Assembly (NCBI GenBank): GCA_018240065.1
Contig: JAFEGH010000009.1
Span: forward strand, 296,961-360,960
Direction of reading: 5' to 3'
DNA length: 64,000 bases
Source: Verrucomicrobiota bacterium
GTDB lineage: Bacteria; Chlamydiota; Chlamydiia; Chlamydiales; Rhabdochlamydiaceae
The translations under genes and the position numbers were made by a program. Shown here in pieces: positions 1-8,399 of this stretch. The notes under the pieces were generated by a model. It did not search any database, was not told the origin of the DNA, and saw only the letters and a list, made by a program, of their open reading frames with translations. The stretch's first letter is position 1, and every line of letters starts with the position of its first letter.

Positions 1-200
1 GCTGCAAACCAGTTGTCCACATGCATATAGGGAATAATAAGGATATGGCCTTTAGAAACAGGAAAGGCATCCTTCATTGCATAGCAGTGCTTGAATTCAG
101 CGATGATTTCAGCTTCCCGCTTGCGCTGAGCGACTTGGCAAAAGATGCAGCCGGCCATAGGTCGGGAGTCTGAAGCAGATTGACGTCCTTTACGATTCAT
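1..200 (-). CDS. HIT-family nucleotide-binding protein, C-terminus cut by window edge
   Basis: Reading the reverse strand from ATG at 200 gives about 66 residues with the opening of a HIT-domain protein: a CIFC motif near residue 18, an IIAEF strand, then PVSKGHILIIP. That matches the usual CIFC...II.E...A..D..PVS.GH.L.IP pattern of HIT hydrolases. The catalytic HxHxHxx motif lies beyond the left edge, so activity cannot be judged. HIT proteins hydrolyse or transfer nucleoside monophosphates from dinucleotide substrates in the cytoplasm. An ATG at 158, just before the CIFC motif, is an alternative start. The gene diverges from the downstream nnrE/nnrD gene across about 170 bp. Confidence 0.72.
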   Translation of the reverse strand, partial: MNRKGRQSASDSRPMAGCIFCQVAQRKREAEIIAEFKHCYAMKDAFPVSKGHILIIPYMHVDNWFA

Positions 201-368
201 CAACAGCCCTGTCGTCATGATAAAAGTTTGAAAAGCGGTGAGAATGGCTAACCCTCATGATCTGAATTTCGTCAAAAATTAAGCGATGACGCGGATTTCC
301 TTCAATTTCCTAATTGAGTTTTGGAACTTTTAGAGGTATGAAAGGGTTATGAATTTTGAGGATTTCCT

Positions 369-1919
369 ATGGACGCCCCAGCTTTGGAAGGTTTGAAAAT
401 CATCAGCTCGCAGGAAATGGCGCGGATCGAAGGGATGGCCTATGCCGAAGGGGCGTCCGAGAAGGCATTCATGGAGAAGGCAGGCGAGGAGATAGCGCTT
501 GCTGTCGAAGACTTCATCGAACGTTATGATCTTCCCAAAACAGTCACGCTTCTTGTCGGCAAAGGAAATAATGGCGGAGACGCTTATGCAGCAGGCGTCA
601 AGTTGCTGGAGCGGGGATTTAAAGTGGCAGCGCTTCATATCTATTCTCTTGAAAATTGCGGACCTCTTTGCAAAGCAATGCACGAGAAATTCCGTACGCA
701 CGGCGGAGCAATCCGGCATGCGCACGACGAGCAGGCTCTTAAATTTGATGCAGAGGGCGTTATCTTGGACGGTCTCGTCGGGACCGGCTTTAAAGGGAAA
801 GCGGATGGCGTCCTCGCGCTTGCCATTGATTGCGCCAATCGCTCAGGGCTCCCCATTATCGCCATCGATATTCCCTCGGGCGTCAATGGGAATACAGGCG
901 AGGTCGCGACAGTTGCCATTGAGGCAACGGAGACAATTTTTTTGGGGCTTCCAAAGAGTGGATTTTTTCTAAAGGAAGGATGGGACCATGTCGGTAAACT
1001 CCACTATGCCACATTTGGTCTTGGGGAAAAATATATCGCCGACGCCAAACCGATGGCCTATCTCTTGAATGAAGAGAATATTGCAGAACAATTCCCTCCG
1101 ATCAAGCGTTCGCGGCATAAATACCAGGCAGGCTATGTCCTTGCGATCGCAGGATCGCCGGGAATGCCAGGCGCGGCGATGCTCAGCTGCACGGCAGCTT
1201 TAAAATCGGGAGCCGGGATAGTCCGGTTGTTCCATCCATGCGGAATGGAAACGGAACTCAGCTCGGCTCCCTATGAATTGATCCGGCAGGGATGGAATGG
1301 AAAGGACATGGACGTGATCCAGGCTCAGGCTGCACGGGCAAAGGCGATGCTGATCGGTCCCGGCATCGGCAGAACAAAAGAGGCGATGAAAATGCTGCAC
1401 CGACTGCTCGATGCGATCGATTTGCAGGTGGTCCTCGATGCCGACGCACTCTTCTTTTTAGCAGAAAAATCCTCCTGGAAACTTCCCAAAGGATCGGTGC
1501 TTACACCGCATCGCGGAGAAATGGACCTTCTTCTTGGAAAGGCACTGTCTGCAAATAAAGGGGAGAAGACCTATCTGGAACTTTGCAGGGAGTATGCCGA
1601 AACAAGGGGAGTGACAGTGGTGCTCAAAGGAGCGCCGACTTTCATCTTACACCCCCAAACGGTTCCTCTTGTCATCACCAGAGGCGATCCCGGAATGGCG
1701 ACAGCAGGTTCCGGCGATGTCCTGACCGGGATGATCGCCGCCCTGATCGCGCAAGGGCTCGATGCCAGATCCGCTGCAGCGCTTGCAGTCTATCTGCACG
1801 GCCTCTCCGGCGAGCTTGCAGCTCAGACACTCACATCCTATTGCATGACGGCCTCCGATCTGATCGACTTCCTCCCCGATGCCTTTTTAGATACGCAAAC
1901 AATTTCTAAACTTGGGTAG
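369..1919 (+). CDS. nnrE/nnrD (yjeF): Bifunctional NAD(P)H-hydrate epimerase / ADP-dependent NAD(P)H-hydrate dehydratase
   Basis: The 516-residue protein repairs hydrated NAD(P)H in the cytoplasm. The N-terminal half (about 10-220) is the YjeF_N epimerase with VGKGNNGGDAYA and the DGLVGTGF and AIDIPSGVNGNTG segments. The C-terminal half (about 235-500) is the ribokinase-like dehydratase with AGSPGMPGAA, LIGPGIGR, LTPHRGEM and the anion-hole motif GDPGMATAGSGDVLTG. Length and domain order match bacterial NnrE-NnrD fusions. The start at 369 follows a TGAGGA sequence at a good distance. The gene stands alone, with an unoccupied 530-bp region downstream. Confidence 0.95.
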   Translation: MDAPALEGLKIISSQEMARIEGMAYAEGASEKAFMEKAGEEIALAVEDFIERYDLPKTVTLLVGKGNNGGDAYAAGVKLLERGFKVAALHIYSLENCGPLCKAMHEKFRTHGGAIRHAHDEQALKFDAEGVILDGLVGTGFKGKADGVLALAIDCANRSGLPIIAIDIPSGVNGNTGEVATVAIEATETIFLGLPKSGFFLKEGWDHVGKLHYATFGLGEKYIADAKPMAYLLNEENIAEQFPPIKRSRHKYQAGYVLAIAGSPGMPGAAMLSCTAALKSGAGIVRLFHPCGMETELSSAPYELIRQGWNGKDMDVIQAQAARAKAMLIGPGIGRTKEAMKMLHRLLDAIDLQVVLDADALFFLAEKSSWKLPKGSVLTPHRGEMDLLLGKALSANKGEKTYLELCREYAETRGVTVVLKGAPTFILHPQTVPLVITRGDPGMATAGSGDVLTGMIAALIAQGLDARSAAALAVYLHGLSGELAAQTLTSYCMTASDLIDFLPDAFLDTQTISKLG

Positions 1920-2449
1920 TGGGCTACAAAAGATGGAGGGATTCAATGATCGCAGGTGATCCCCTATTTCGGATATTGGGTCACTTGTGATCAGGCAATC
2001 GCGCGGCTTTGGCGGCAGAGGATGACTTAAGCTTTGAAGTTGCTTGCGTTTCGAGACCAAGGGCTTTAGAACTTGATCCTGTCTGCTTGCTCGATGTTCT
2101 CCTATTTTCAGGCTTTTTAAAGTTGTTGTGGCATTCTCTGATCAATCCATCCACTCAGGGCAATAGATCCTTTCAATGGTCTTAAGTCGGCTAAACCGGT
2201 CTTTGTTTGACCCATTTGTTTTAGGAGACGGCAAAAAGTGCAGCGCCGAGTCTTGTTGTAGCCAATCTCTCTTAAGTCGCTTATTTTTAGCCAATTACAT
2301 CTTATTCTAAAAGCTGCTTCCGAAGCTTTAAGACTTTCTTTCATCGGCTGATTTAACAATTCTGGATTAATATTTAAAAATTTAATAATTATTATTAAAA
2401 CAATTATATAATTAAAGCGGCAAAAATAAAATTTTAAAAATAGGTAAAT
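1920..2449. other. Intergenic region without a supported gene
   Basis: This 530-bp stretch becomes strongly AT-rich toward 2450. A reverse ORF of 80 codons at 2117-2359 resembles nothing I know and I do not call it. The AT-rich end (about 2360-2440) is likely to hold the promoter of the LRR gene, but I see no clean -35/-10 pair. Confidence 0.5.
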
Positions 2450-3211
2450 ATGTCGATTCCACCTTGCACAGCAATCAATACAACAGCAGAAGATCCTTAT
2501 CGAAGTCTAGGTCAAGACGCGCCCGATCAAGTAATTTTGCACATTCCCAACAATATATTGGGACTGATAGGAAACTTTGTAGCTACAGGCAGCACCCGGC
2601 TAGAAGCAGGATCAAATGCTACCTCATGGACACAGATTTGCGTCCGCACGCACCTGATAGCGCACGAAACTGGCGTGACAGAAATCGCCCGTCAAACGAC
2701 TCAAGAGATGGATGAGGCTTTTCTGAAAATATGGGGCCGCGTATCAGAGAGGTTTAATTTTAATGGGAATCCTCCCCCAAATACCTTGGCTGAAATTAAA
2801 GCATGGTTCAATGACCCAGAGAATGCAGCTCAATTAAATGCCGTTACTGAACTTAACCTTTCAAGTCTTGAGTTAAATGTGATTCCCCCGCAAATCGCTA
2901 AATTTACGCAGCTGCGTAATCTTTCTCTTTATAATAACCAAATAACAGACATCTCGGTGCTTAAGAATCTGGTCCAGCTACAGCAACTCGACCTTTATTT
3001 AAACCAGATAACAGACATCTCGGCACTCGGGCACCTGACTCGGCTAGAGTTCCTTAACCTTGCTCTTAATCAGATAACAGACGTCTCAGCGCTTGAGAGC
3101 CTGGTTAATTTACGTTGGCTTGGCCTTGCTGACAATCGGATAACAGACGCCTCGGCGCTCGCGAGCCTGACAATGTTGAAACATCTTGATCTAAAGGATA
3201 ATCCGTTATAG
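2450..3211 (+). CDS. Leucine-rich repeat protein, putative host-directed effector
   Basis: The protein has 253 residues. From about residue 125 it consists of leucine-rich repeats of 22 residues (LxxLxLxxNxITDISxLxxL, internalin-like spacing), roughly five units and a capping LDLKDNPL. The N-terminal part holds IPNNILGLIGNFVA followed some 20 residues later by WTQICVRT. This is reminiscent of an F-box (LP..I...I...L....L......C..W), but the match is weak. No signal peptide is seen, which in chlamydiae is compatible with type III secretion. The gene is isolated between two AT-rich non-coding stretches, and the LRR part is built from exact 66-bp period units. A role in binding host proteins is inference. 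Confidence 0.75.
   Translation: MSIPPCTAINTTAEDPYRSLGQDAPDQVILHIPNNILGLIGNFVATGSTRLEAGSNATSWTQICVRTHLIAHETGVTEIARQTTQEMDEAFLKIWGRVSERFNFNGNPPPNTLAEIKAWFNDPENAAQLNAVTELNLSSLELNVIPPQIAKFTQLRNLSLYNNQITDISVLKNLVQLQQLDLYLNQITDISALGHLTRLEFLNLALNQITDVSALESLVNLRWLGLADNRITDASALASLTMLKHLDLKDNPL
2945..3208 (+). repeat. 66-bp tandem repeats coding for leucine-rich repeats
   Basis: The word ACAGAC recurs at 2945, 3011, 3077 and 3143, an exact 66-bp period. Each unit encodes one 22-residue LRR. The DNA similarity between units (for example the ATAACAGAC core) suggests fairly recent expansion or homogenisation. Confidence 0.85.
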
Positions 3212-3722
3212 TCCATTAGTGATTAAGATTTGTTCATGGCGATGGCGCAGGTTAGATGAGCTTTTTAATAAAGTGTTGAAGTAAACGATTGTAAATACGA
3301 ATCAATGCTTTCCGGTTTCATGCAGTTTTTTTCTTAGAAAAACAGCGAGCTTTTTTAGATACAGGTAAAATGTGCAGAGCTCGAAATATAAGATAATAAT
3401 CTGCTTTATGGCATGGTCTCCGAAGCATTAGGTTCAAAGTTTAAAGATCTTCAATAGGGATAGAGTAAGATGGGTTTGAGCACGTCTTGCGGTTTGTGCA
3501 GGTGATGCAAAGGGTAAAAGAAGGGCTTTTAGATCCTGACCCAGCCCCTATTTAGGCAGGTTCATTCTCAGTTCTCCCTTATCCATTTAATTAGCTTAAA
3601 ATTAATAAGTTGAATTTGTTTAGTGAGGATTTTTTCTATGGTTTACAGTCTATTAACTATGTATTAATCAATTTAAAATGTTATAATAATTTCCGTAAAA
3701 TCGCTAAATAACGGGGGCAATT
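3212..3722. other. Intergenic region without a supported gene
   Basis: This is 511 bp of AT-rich sequence with no ORF of plausible length on either strand. The last 150 bp are especially AT-rich and probably hold the promoter of the next gene. I see no recognisable RNA or insertion-sequence ends. Confidence 0.5.
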
Positions 3723-5705
3723 ATGACTTCAGTCGTTGGCTTTGGGATGGGGCATGGAACTGCTCCAATTTCTTCAGGCTTCGAGGGCCGCTTAGGATCT
3801 CTACGCTATATTACGGATCTTCCCTCCGCGTTTCCTCCGGACTCTCTGAGCGCAAGCGATAGGATCTCCCTTGGAGCCAAGGTGCTGGAAAAGTATGGGG
3901 AGGCCCAATTTTCCTGTTATCAAAGATTTTATCGGCTAACAAAAGAAGAGAGCGATCTCATTTTTAAAGAGGCAAAATCCTACGAAAAAGACCTAGTGGT
4001 ATGGGGGCCGCTCGATGAAAGCGCCTACCGTGAGGATGTAGAATGTGTAAGAAGTTTGCACGCGGATGCAAAATTTTTCCTGTTAACAATGAAGGAAGAG
4101 AACCATCGCTCCATGCCCGTCGTTGAGATCGAGGGCAAACGGTATTACTTTTACTCCCAAGCCTTCAAAGGTCCCGTTGTCGATGAACAGTATATCGCCA
4201 ACTACGATGCATGCCGTTCCCAAGAGTGCCGGCCTGATTTTAAAGTTGTGAAAGAAAGCGGAAGGACAGTTTTTTTAATGGAATGCATGGGTGTGCAAAC
4301 GCCTAACTTTCGGGATGAAAGGGATCTGATGCTTCTCATGGATCTCATTGTGCGCATGAGCCTTAGCAAAAAAGGACTGGACATGCTTCCCTGCCGTCTG
4401 GCAGTGAACCAGGGAAAGATGTATTGCGTCGATCAAAAGTCAAATTACGGCATCCAGGCTACCGAATGGGATGCATTCAAGCATAACCTTGAGATGCTCA
4501 AAGCAAAAATCCAGTATCGCGGTTACGCCGAAGAAGGCCAGCTGCTTGTTTTTGTCGATAAAGTTGCGAAAGGACATGAAGTCGATGTCTTGGAAAAGTC
4601 GTTGGACAATCTAAAATACGTCCATGCGATAGATCAGATGTTCCCTCCTGATTCATTGAATAGCGATCAGAAAATCAGTCTTGCCGCTGCGTCTTTAAGA
4701 AAATTTGGCAGCAGGCATCTTGTCTATATCGGCAGGACATACTCTCTTTCTGTGGAAGATCAGAAAAAAGCTATCCGGCTTGCCGGCCCACGCCTTCAAA
4801 ATAACATTGTGACCTGGGATCAGGATTTTAGATTGTTCGAAGAGCTCAAGCAAAAAACAGAACAGGCCCTGCAGAAGCAGGGCCTTCAAGGAGAATTTGC
4901 TGCTTATTTAAATCAAGTGGGCAACTTTAAATTCGTCCTAACTGTGAAGATCGATGGGCAGATTTATGTCGTCCGCGAAACAGATCAGAAGTACATTGAT
5001 GAGTATCAGCTCCGAAAAGAAAGGGAACACAGGCCCGATTTTCGAGTTTTTCCGCTAGAGGGAGGAAATTTTCTTTTCCTGGCCAAATTCATGGGCTCCC
5101 AACCTGTGGATTATAGTGATAAGACCCATGTCGATAGGATGATCGAACTGGCGATGCACTTCTCGACGGGAGATACCTCGACGATCGATTTCAATCGTGG
5201 TAATCTCATTGTTGAGGGGGGTGCGCTCTACTATATCGATAAGGATTTGACTTATGCTCAAAGCGATAATCCGCGGCTTGAGAATGTGACAGGTGTTTTA
5301 AGAGCTATCGATGATTTTTTTCATGTCGAGCATGAAAGAGCGACTTGCAAGAGCTATGTGAAAAATAAGGTTCGCTCGATGCTCGATCCGCAAAACCCCC
5401 AAGACAAGAAAGTCCTCGATTTTCTTTTTCCGCCGGCTCCTGCTCTCTCTTCGATCCACGATTACAGGCATTTCCTTGCAGTCATGGATATGGAAAAACA
5501 GGAAGACAGACTGGCTCTATTCGATCAACTTCCGATTTTCTTCCAGACAGCCGACGAGTTCTTGGGTATGGATCAATTTAAGATAGCAGTTCTAAATAAG
5601 ATTCTCTCAAGTGATTATGCTCATGTAAATGGAATGGACTATTACAATCTGATTGAAAAGAGAATTGGTCAACTGCTTAAGGCTTTTCTGGAGGCCAATA
5701 AATAA
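3723..5705 (+). CDS. Unrecognised 660-residue protein made of two homologous halves
   Basis: I do not recognise the family. Two copies of a ~280-residue module are visible. The first spans about residues 20-280 and the second about 285-540. Matching landmarks are AFPPDSLSASDRISL / MFPPDSLNSDQKISL, a DLVVWG / NIVTWD strand, RPDFKVV / RPDFRVF, FLMECMGVQ / FLAKFMGSQ, and NQGKMYCVDQK / EGGALYYIDKD. A helical tail of about 120 residues follows. There are no membrane segments or signal peptide. The gene ends 8 bp before the convergent membrane-protein gene. It may be a secreted chlamydial protein (inference). The repeated VD/ID-K motif after a beta hairpin recalls kinase-like folds, but no complete kinase motif set is present. 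Confidence 0.7.
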   Translation: MTSVVGFGMGHGTAPISSGFEGRLGSLRYITDLPSAFPPDSLSASDRISLGAKVLEKYGEAQFSCYQRFYRLTKEESDLIFKEAKSYEKDLVVWGPLDESAYREDVECVRSLHADAKFFLLTMKEENHRSMPVVEIEGKRYYFYSQAFKGPVVDEQYIANYDACRSQECRPDFKVVKESGRTVFLMECMGVQTPNFRDERDLMLLMDLIVRMSLSKKGLDMLPCRLAVNQGKMYCVDQKSNYGIQATEWDAFKHNLEMLKAKIQYRGYAEEGQLLVFVDKVAKGHEVDVLEKSLDNLKYVHAIDQMFPPDSLNSDQKISLAAASLRKFGSRHLVYIGRTYSLSVEDQKKAIRLAGPRLQNNIVTWDQDFRLFEELKQKTEQALQKQGLQGEFAAYLNQVGNFKFVLTVKIDGQIYVVRETDQKYIDEYQLRKEREHRPDFRVFPLEGGNFLFLAKFMGSQPVDYSDKTHVDRMIELAMHFSTGDTSTIDFNRGNLIVEGGALYYIDKDLTYAQSDNPRLENVTGVLRAIDDFFHVEHERATCKSYVKNKVRSMLDPQNPQDKKVLDFLFPPAPALSSIHDYRHFLAVMDMEKQEDRLALFDQLPIFFQTADEFLGMDQFKIAVLNKILSSDYAHVNGMDYYNLIEKRIGQLLKAFLEANK

Positions 5706-5713
5706 AAAGACAC

Positions 5714-6247
5714 TTACATCCTCGTCAGTTTTTTGTGCGCATGGTGGACGAAGACGACCAGGAGGATCCCAGCTACGATTGTCACTGGAAGAATAATATT
5801 GTAGAGATACTCATCAAGGAAGGCGATGCCTGCGGCAAAGCCGCCGAGCATGACGCCGATGAGGATGAAAGTCGATTCAGTATAGATCCCTGCCAGGTAA
5901 GTTGCCAACGCCAGCAGCAGCAGAGTCAGAAGGCTCGCCTCGAACCGTCCGATCATTCCGATCTGAACGAAATAGGAAGCGATAATGATCGCGCCCATCA
6001 GCCCCGCCCAATGGGCGACCTCGTGCCAGAGAGTGAGGAGGGAAGTTTTCCATCCCTGTTTTCTTAAGTGCCAGCTTAAACCCAAACTTAAAATTGCGTA
6101 CACAATGCAAAGAAATCTCCAATAGGTCCACGCCCCGTCTTTTCTCACATCCGTCACGATCACACCGATAAACCCAAGCGCGAGCATCAGCAGGGCGACG
6201 ACAAGCCTGAGCCTGATCGAGGTTCCGCTATGTTTCAAAGTGTCCAT
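5714..6247 (-). CDS. Polytopic membrane protein with an HEVAH motif
   Basis: The 177-residue protein has about five to six predicted membrane segments (residues ~14-32, 42-58, 80-98, 105-120, 125-145, 150-168). Residues 75-79 read HEVAH just before a membrane segment, formally an HExxH motif. No third zinc ligand can be assigned, so protease activity is not claimed. It lies 9 bp downstream of the PagL-like gene on the same strand, so the two are probably co-transcribed. Family unknown. Confidence 0.65.
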   Translation of the reverse strand: MDTLKHSGTSIRLRLVVALLMLALGFIGVIVTDVRKDGAWTYWRFLCIVYAILSLGLSWHLRKQGWKTSLLTLWHEVAHWAGLMGAIIIASYFVQIGMIGRFEASLLTLLLLALATYLAGIYTESTFILIGVMLGGFAAGIAFLDEYLYNIILPVTIVAGILLVVFVHHAHKKLTRM

Positions 6248-6256
6248 TGCAGATCC

Positions 6257-6808
6257 TCAGCTCTTTTTCTTTTGGGGAAAAGGGATGGCATAGAAGATAA
6301 AAAGGGAATTGGCCCCGGGGTTTTTATACAGAATGTGGGCATTGGAAATATGGTTGAACTGAGCGCCGAACCGTCCTCCGTTGCCAAAGACAAAGGCCGC
6401 TTCCAAAGCGGAGCGGAAGTTGAGAGGAAATCCCAGGCGCTTGCCATTGCCGTGATAGTAAAGTCCCGGCGCAAAACTGGGGGTGAAGACGAATCGTTTG
6501 CCTAAGAAAATGTCGTATCCGACTCCTCCGCAGACAAAGAAATTCTTGTCGGTCGTCATGAAAAATGCAGCCAGAGGACGGACATGATGGCAATTCACTT
6601 CCCACCGGTATTCGATTTGTCCCATAAACACAGGATGGGTTCTGTCGACATCGAAAAGACCCGGGCCTACCATCAGATGCGACGGACCGAGGATTTTCTT
6701 TTTCGGGGGAGTGGCAACTCCCTCTTCTCCCCAGGACTTTGCCGCGCAAAACAGGACAGCGAAAACGAAGACAATTTTGATAGGCTGTATCCAGCTATTC
6801 TTATTCAT
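6257..6808 (-). CDS. PagL-like outer-membrane protein (lipid A 3-O-deacylase family)
   Basis: The 183-residue protein starts with a signal peptide (residues 1-27, cleavage near AKSWG-EE). The mature part is a small beta barrel with the family signature LGFPLNFRSALE...GAQFNHISNA...NPG near the C-terminus. PagL removes the 3-O acyl chain of lipid A using a His/Ser/Glu triad. His and Ser are present in NHISNA. Counting by the published His126/Ser128/Glu140 spacing puts Asn where Glu is expected, so activity is uncertain. It is transcribed away from the TPP riboswitch and toward the HEVAH membrane gene. Confidence 0.75.
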   Translation of the reverse strand: MNKNSWIQPIKIVFVFAVLFCAAKSWGEEGVATPPKKKILGPSHLMVGPGLFDVDRTHPVFMGQIEYRWEVNCHHVRPLAAFFMTTDKNFFVCGGVGYDIFLGKRFVFTPSFAPGLYYHGNGKRLGFPLNFRSALEAAFVFGNGGRFGAQFNHISNAHILYKNPGANSLFIFYAIPFPQKKKS

Positions 6809-6926
6809 TAGTAACCCTCTACTGTGCTCAACCTGTACTAAATTATTAAATTTAGCAAGAGGTTTTTTTCGGATATAAGTTATAGAGGCTTTATTTCATT
6901 TCATCCGTTTGCTAGCATTTTAGCGA

Positions 6927-7032
6927 TTCACCAGAGGTGCCCTGAAGATGACAATCTATCAGGGCTGAAAGGACAGTAGTCTGTCTAACTCTTAATACCT
7001 GATCTGGGTCATACCAGCGGAGGGAGAGTGAA
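6927..7032 (+). promoter_or_regulatory. TPP (thiamine pyrophosphate) riboswitch
   Basis: The RNA carries the thi-box core. A CCTGAAGATG segment near 6941 corresponds to the conserved CUGAGA side, and CCTGATCTGGG...CAGCGGAGGGA lies near 6998-7025. The P1 stem is TTCAC at 6927-6931 with GTGAA at 7028-7032. It sits in the leader of the MFS transporter and is followed at once by a terminator, so thiamine pyrophosphate should shut the gene off. Confidence 0.93.
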
Positions 7033-7070
7033 GCGTGCGCAGTTTGCTCTCGCATGCTTCCTCTCTTTTT
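7030..7070 (+). terminator. Riboswitch expression-platform terminator
   Basis: A 10-bp hairpin (7030-7039 with 7051-7060, one G-U pair) is followed by CTCTC and a T-run. Its 5' arm shares three bases with the P1 3' strand of the TPP aptamer, consistent with transcription-attenuation control of the transporter gene. Confidence 0.8.
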
Positions 7071-7088
7071 AAAATTTGGAGGAAAAGC

Positions 7089-8354
7089 ATGCGGCAAGTC
7101 CATTTTCGCCACCGCCTGACAGGCATGGTCGGCAACATTCTCGAGCACTACGACAACGCCCTGTTCGGTCTGCTCGCTCCTTTCATCGCTCCCTTATTTT
7201 TCGAGAACAAAGACCCTTTGACAGCCCTGATCCTGACCTATGGGATGCTTCCGCTGGGGATCCTGATGAGGCCTTTGGGCTCACTTTTTTTTGGATGGAT
7301 AGGCGATCAGTTCGGCCGGACAAGAGCGCTCTTCTGTTCCATGTTCGGCATGTCGATCGCGACCATTGCGATGGGTTGTCTTCCGACCTATGCCCAAGTC
7401 GGTTTTTACGCGCCATTCTTTTTGGCTTTTGGAAGAATCATGCAGAATTTCTGCGCTGCCGGAGAATCTGTCGGGGGAGCGATCTTCGTCCTCGAACATA
7501 CGGATTCTTCCAGAAAGAATTTGATGAGCGGAATTTATGACGCCTCTTCGATCGGAGGGATTCTTCTTGCATCCGGTTTGATCACCCTTTTTTCCTTTTG
7601 TGGCACCATCGGCGAAAGCTGGCGCTACTTATTCTGGTTCGGCGCCTTCTCTGCGCTCATCGGCATTTTTCTTCGGATGAGGGCCCAGGAGGGGATGGAA
7701 TATAGGCAGGCGGTGAAAAGTGAAAAAGTTCCCCTATTTGCTTTGATAGGAAAGCACCGCGAGGCGCTACTCGCCATCACCTGCGTGTCAGGGTTCAGTT
7801 ATACGACCTACTCATTGGCCTTTACGCTGATGAACGGCTATGTTCCTCTGGTGACCTCTTTAAGCAAGACAGAGGTGATGGGGGCAAACACTCTTCTTCT
7901 CGTCCTCGATATGTTCATGCTGCCCCTGTTCGGCTACCTTGCGGGAAAGAGCGGACGGGAGAAAGTTATGTCGACTGCCGCGCTTGCAGCTCTTTTCTGC
8001 GCGCTTCCTTTATTTTACATGCTCCAGGAGGCGAGTTTGGGGCTGGTCGTTGCCGCCCGGCTGATGATCGTGACGCTGGGTGTGGCGTTTTCCGCTTCCT
8101 ACCACGCCTGGAGCCAGGAGATGGTTCCCGCCCACGCGCGCTATACAATCCTTTCTTTAGGCTACGCTCTGGGATCCCAATTAATCGGGGCCCCCTCAGT
8201 TGCCGTCAGCCTTTGGCTCTATAAAAAAATGGGGTGGTTCGGCGCGCCGGCTCTTTATATCATGGGGACCGCTGCTCTGGCGGCCTTCTTTATTAGAAAA
8301 TATTCTTATGTGTACTCAGATAATAATGCTAAAGCACGGTTTAAAACAAATTAG
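7089..8354 (+). CDS. MFS transporter under TPP riboswitch control, candidate thiamine or precursor importer
   Basis: The 421-residue inner-membrane protein has about 12 membrane segments and resembles the metabolite/H+ symporter branch of MFS (ProP-like). The loop signature GWIGDQFGRTRA is visible near residue 80. The start at 7089 is preceded by GGAGG at proper spacing. An in-frame ATG at 7035 would lie inside the riboswitch terminator and is rejected. The leader TPP riboswitch ties it to thiamine supply, so the substrate is probably thiamine, a thiamine phosphate or the pyrimidine precursor (inference from regulation, not from the protein sequence). No thiamine biosynthesis genes lie in the window, consistent with salvage in an obligate intracellular bacterium. 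Confidence 0.88.
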   Translation: MRQVHFRHRLTGMVGNILEHYDNALFGLLAPFIAPLFFENKDPLTALILTYGMLPLGILMRPLGSLFFGWIGDQFGRTRALFCSMFGMSIATIAMGCLPTYAQVGFYAPFFLAFGRIMQNFCAAGESVGGAIFVLEHTDSSRKNLMSGIYDASSIGGILLASGLITLFSFCGTIGESWRYLFWFGAFSALIGIFLRMRAQEGMEYRQAVKSEKVPLFALIGKHREALLAITCVSGFSYTTYSLAFTLMNGYVPLVTSLSKTEVMGANTLLLVLDMFMLPLFGYLAGKSGREKVMSTAALAALFCALPLFYMLQEASLGLVVAARLMIVTLGVAFSASYHAWSQEMVPAHARYTILSLGYALGSQLIGAPSVAVSLWLYKKMGWFGAPALYIMGTAALAAFFIRKYSYVYSDNNAKARFKTN

Positions 8355-8399
8355 CACTGCTGTATTGTGCTTTGAGAATTATATAAAAGTGTAACTCTT

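Noticed and set aside
2117..2359. 80-codon reverse ORF in the gap before the LRR gene
   Set aside because: No recognisable motif and no convincing ribosome binding site; may be chance or a decayed gene.
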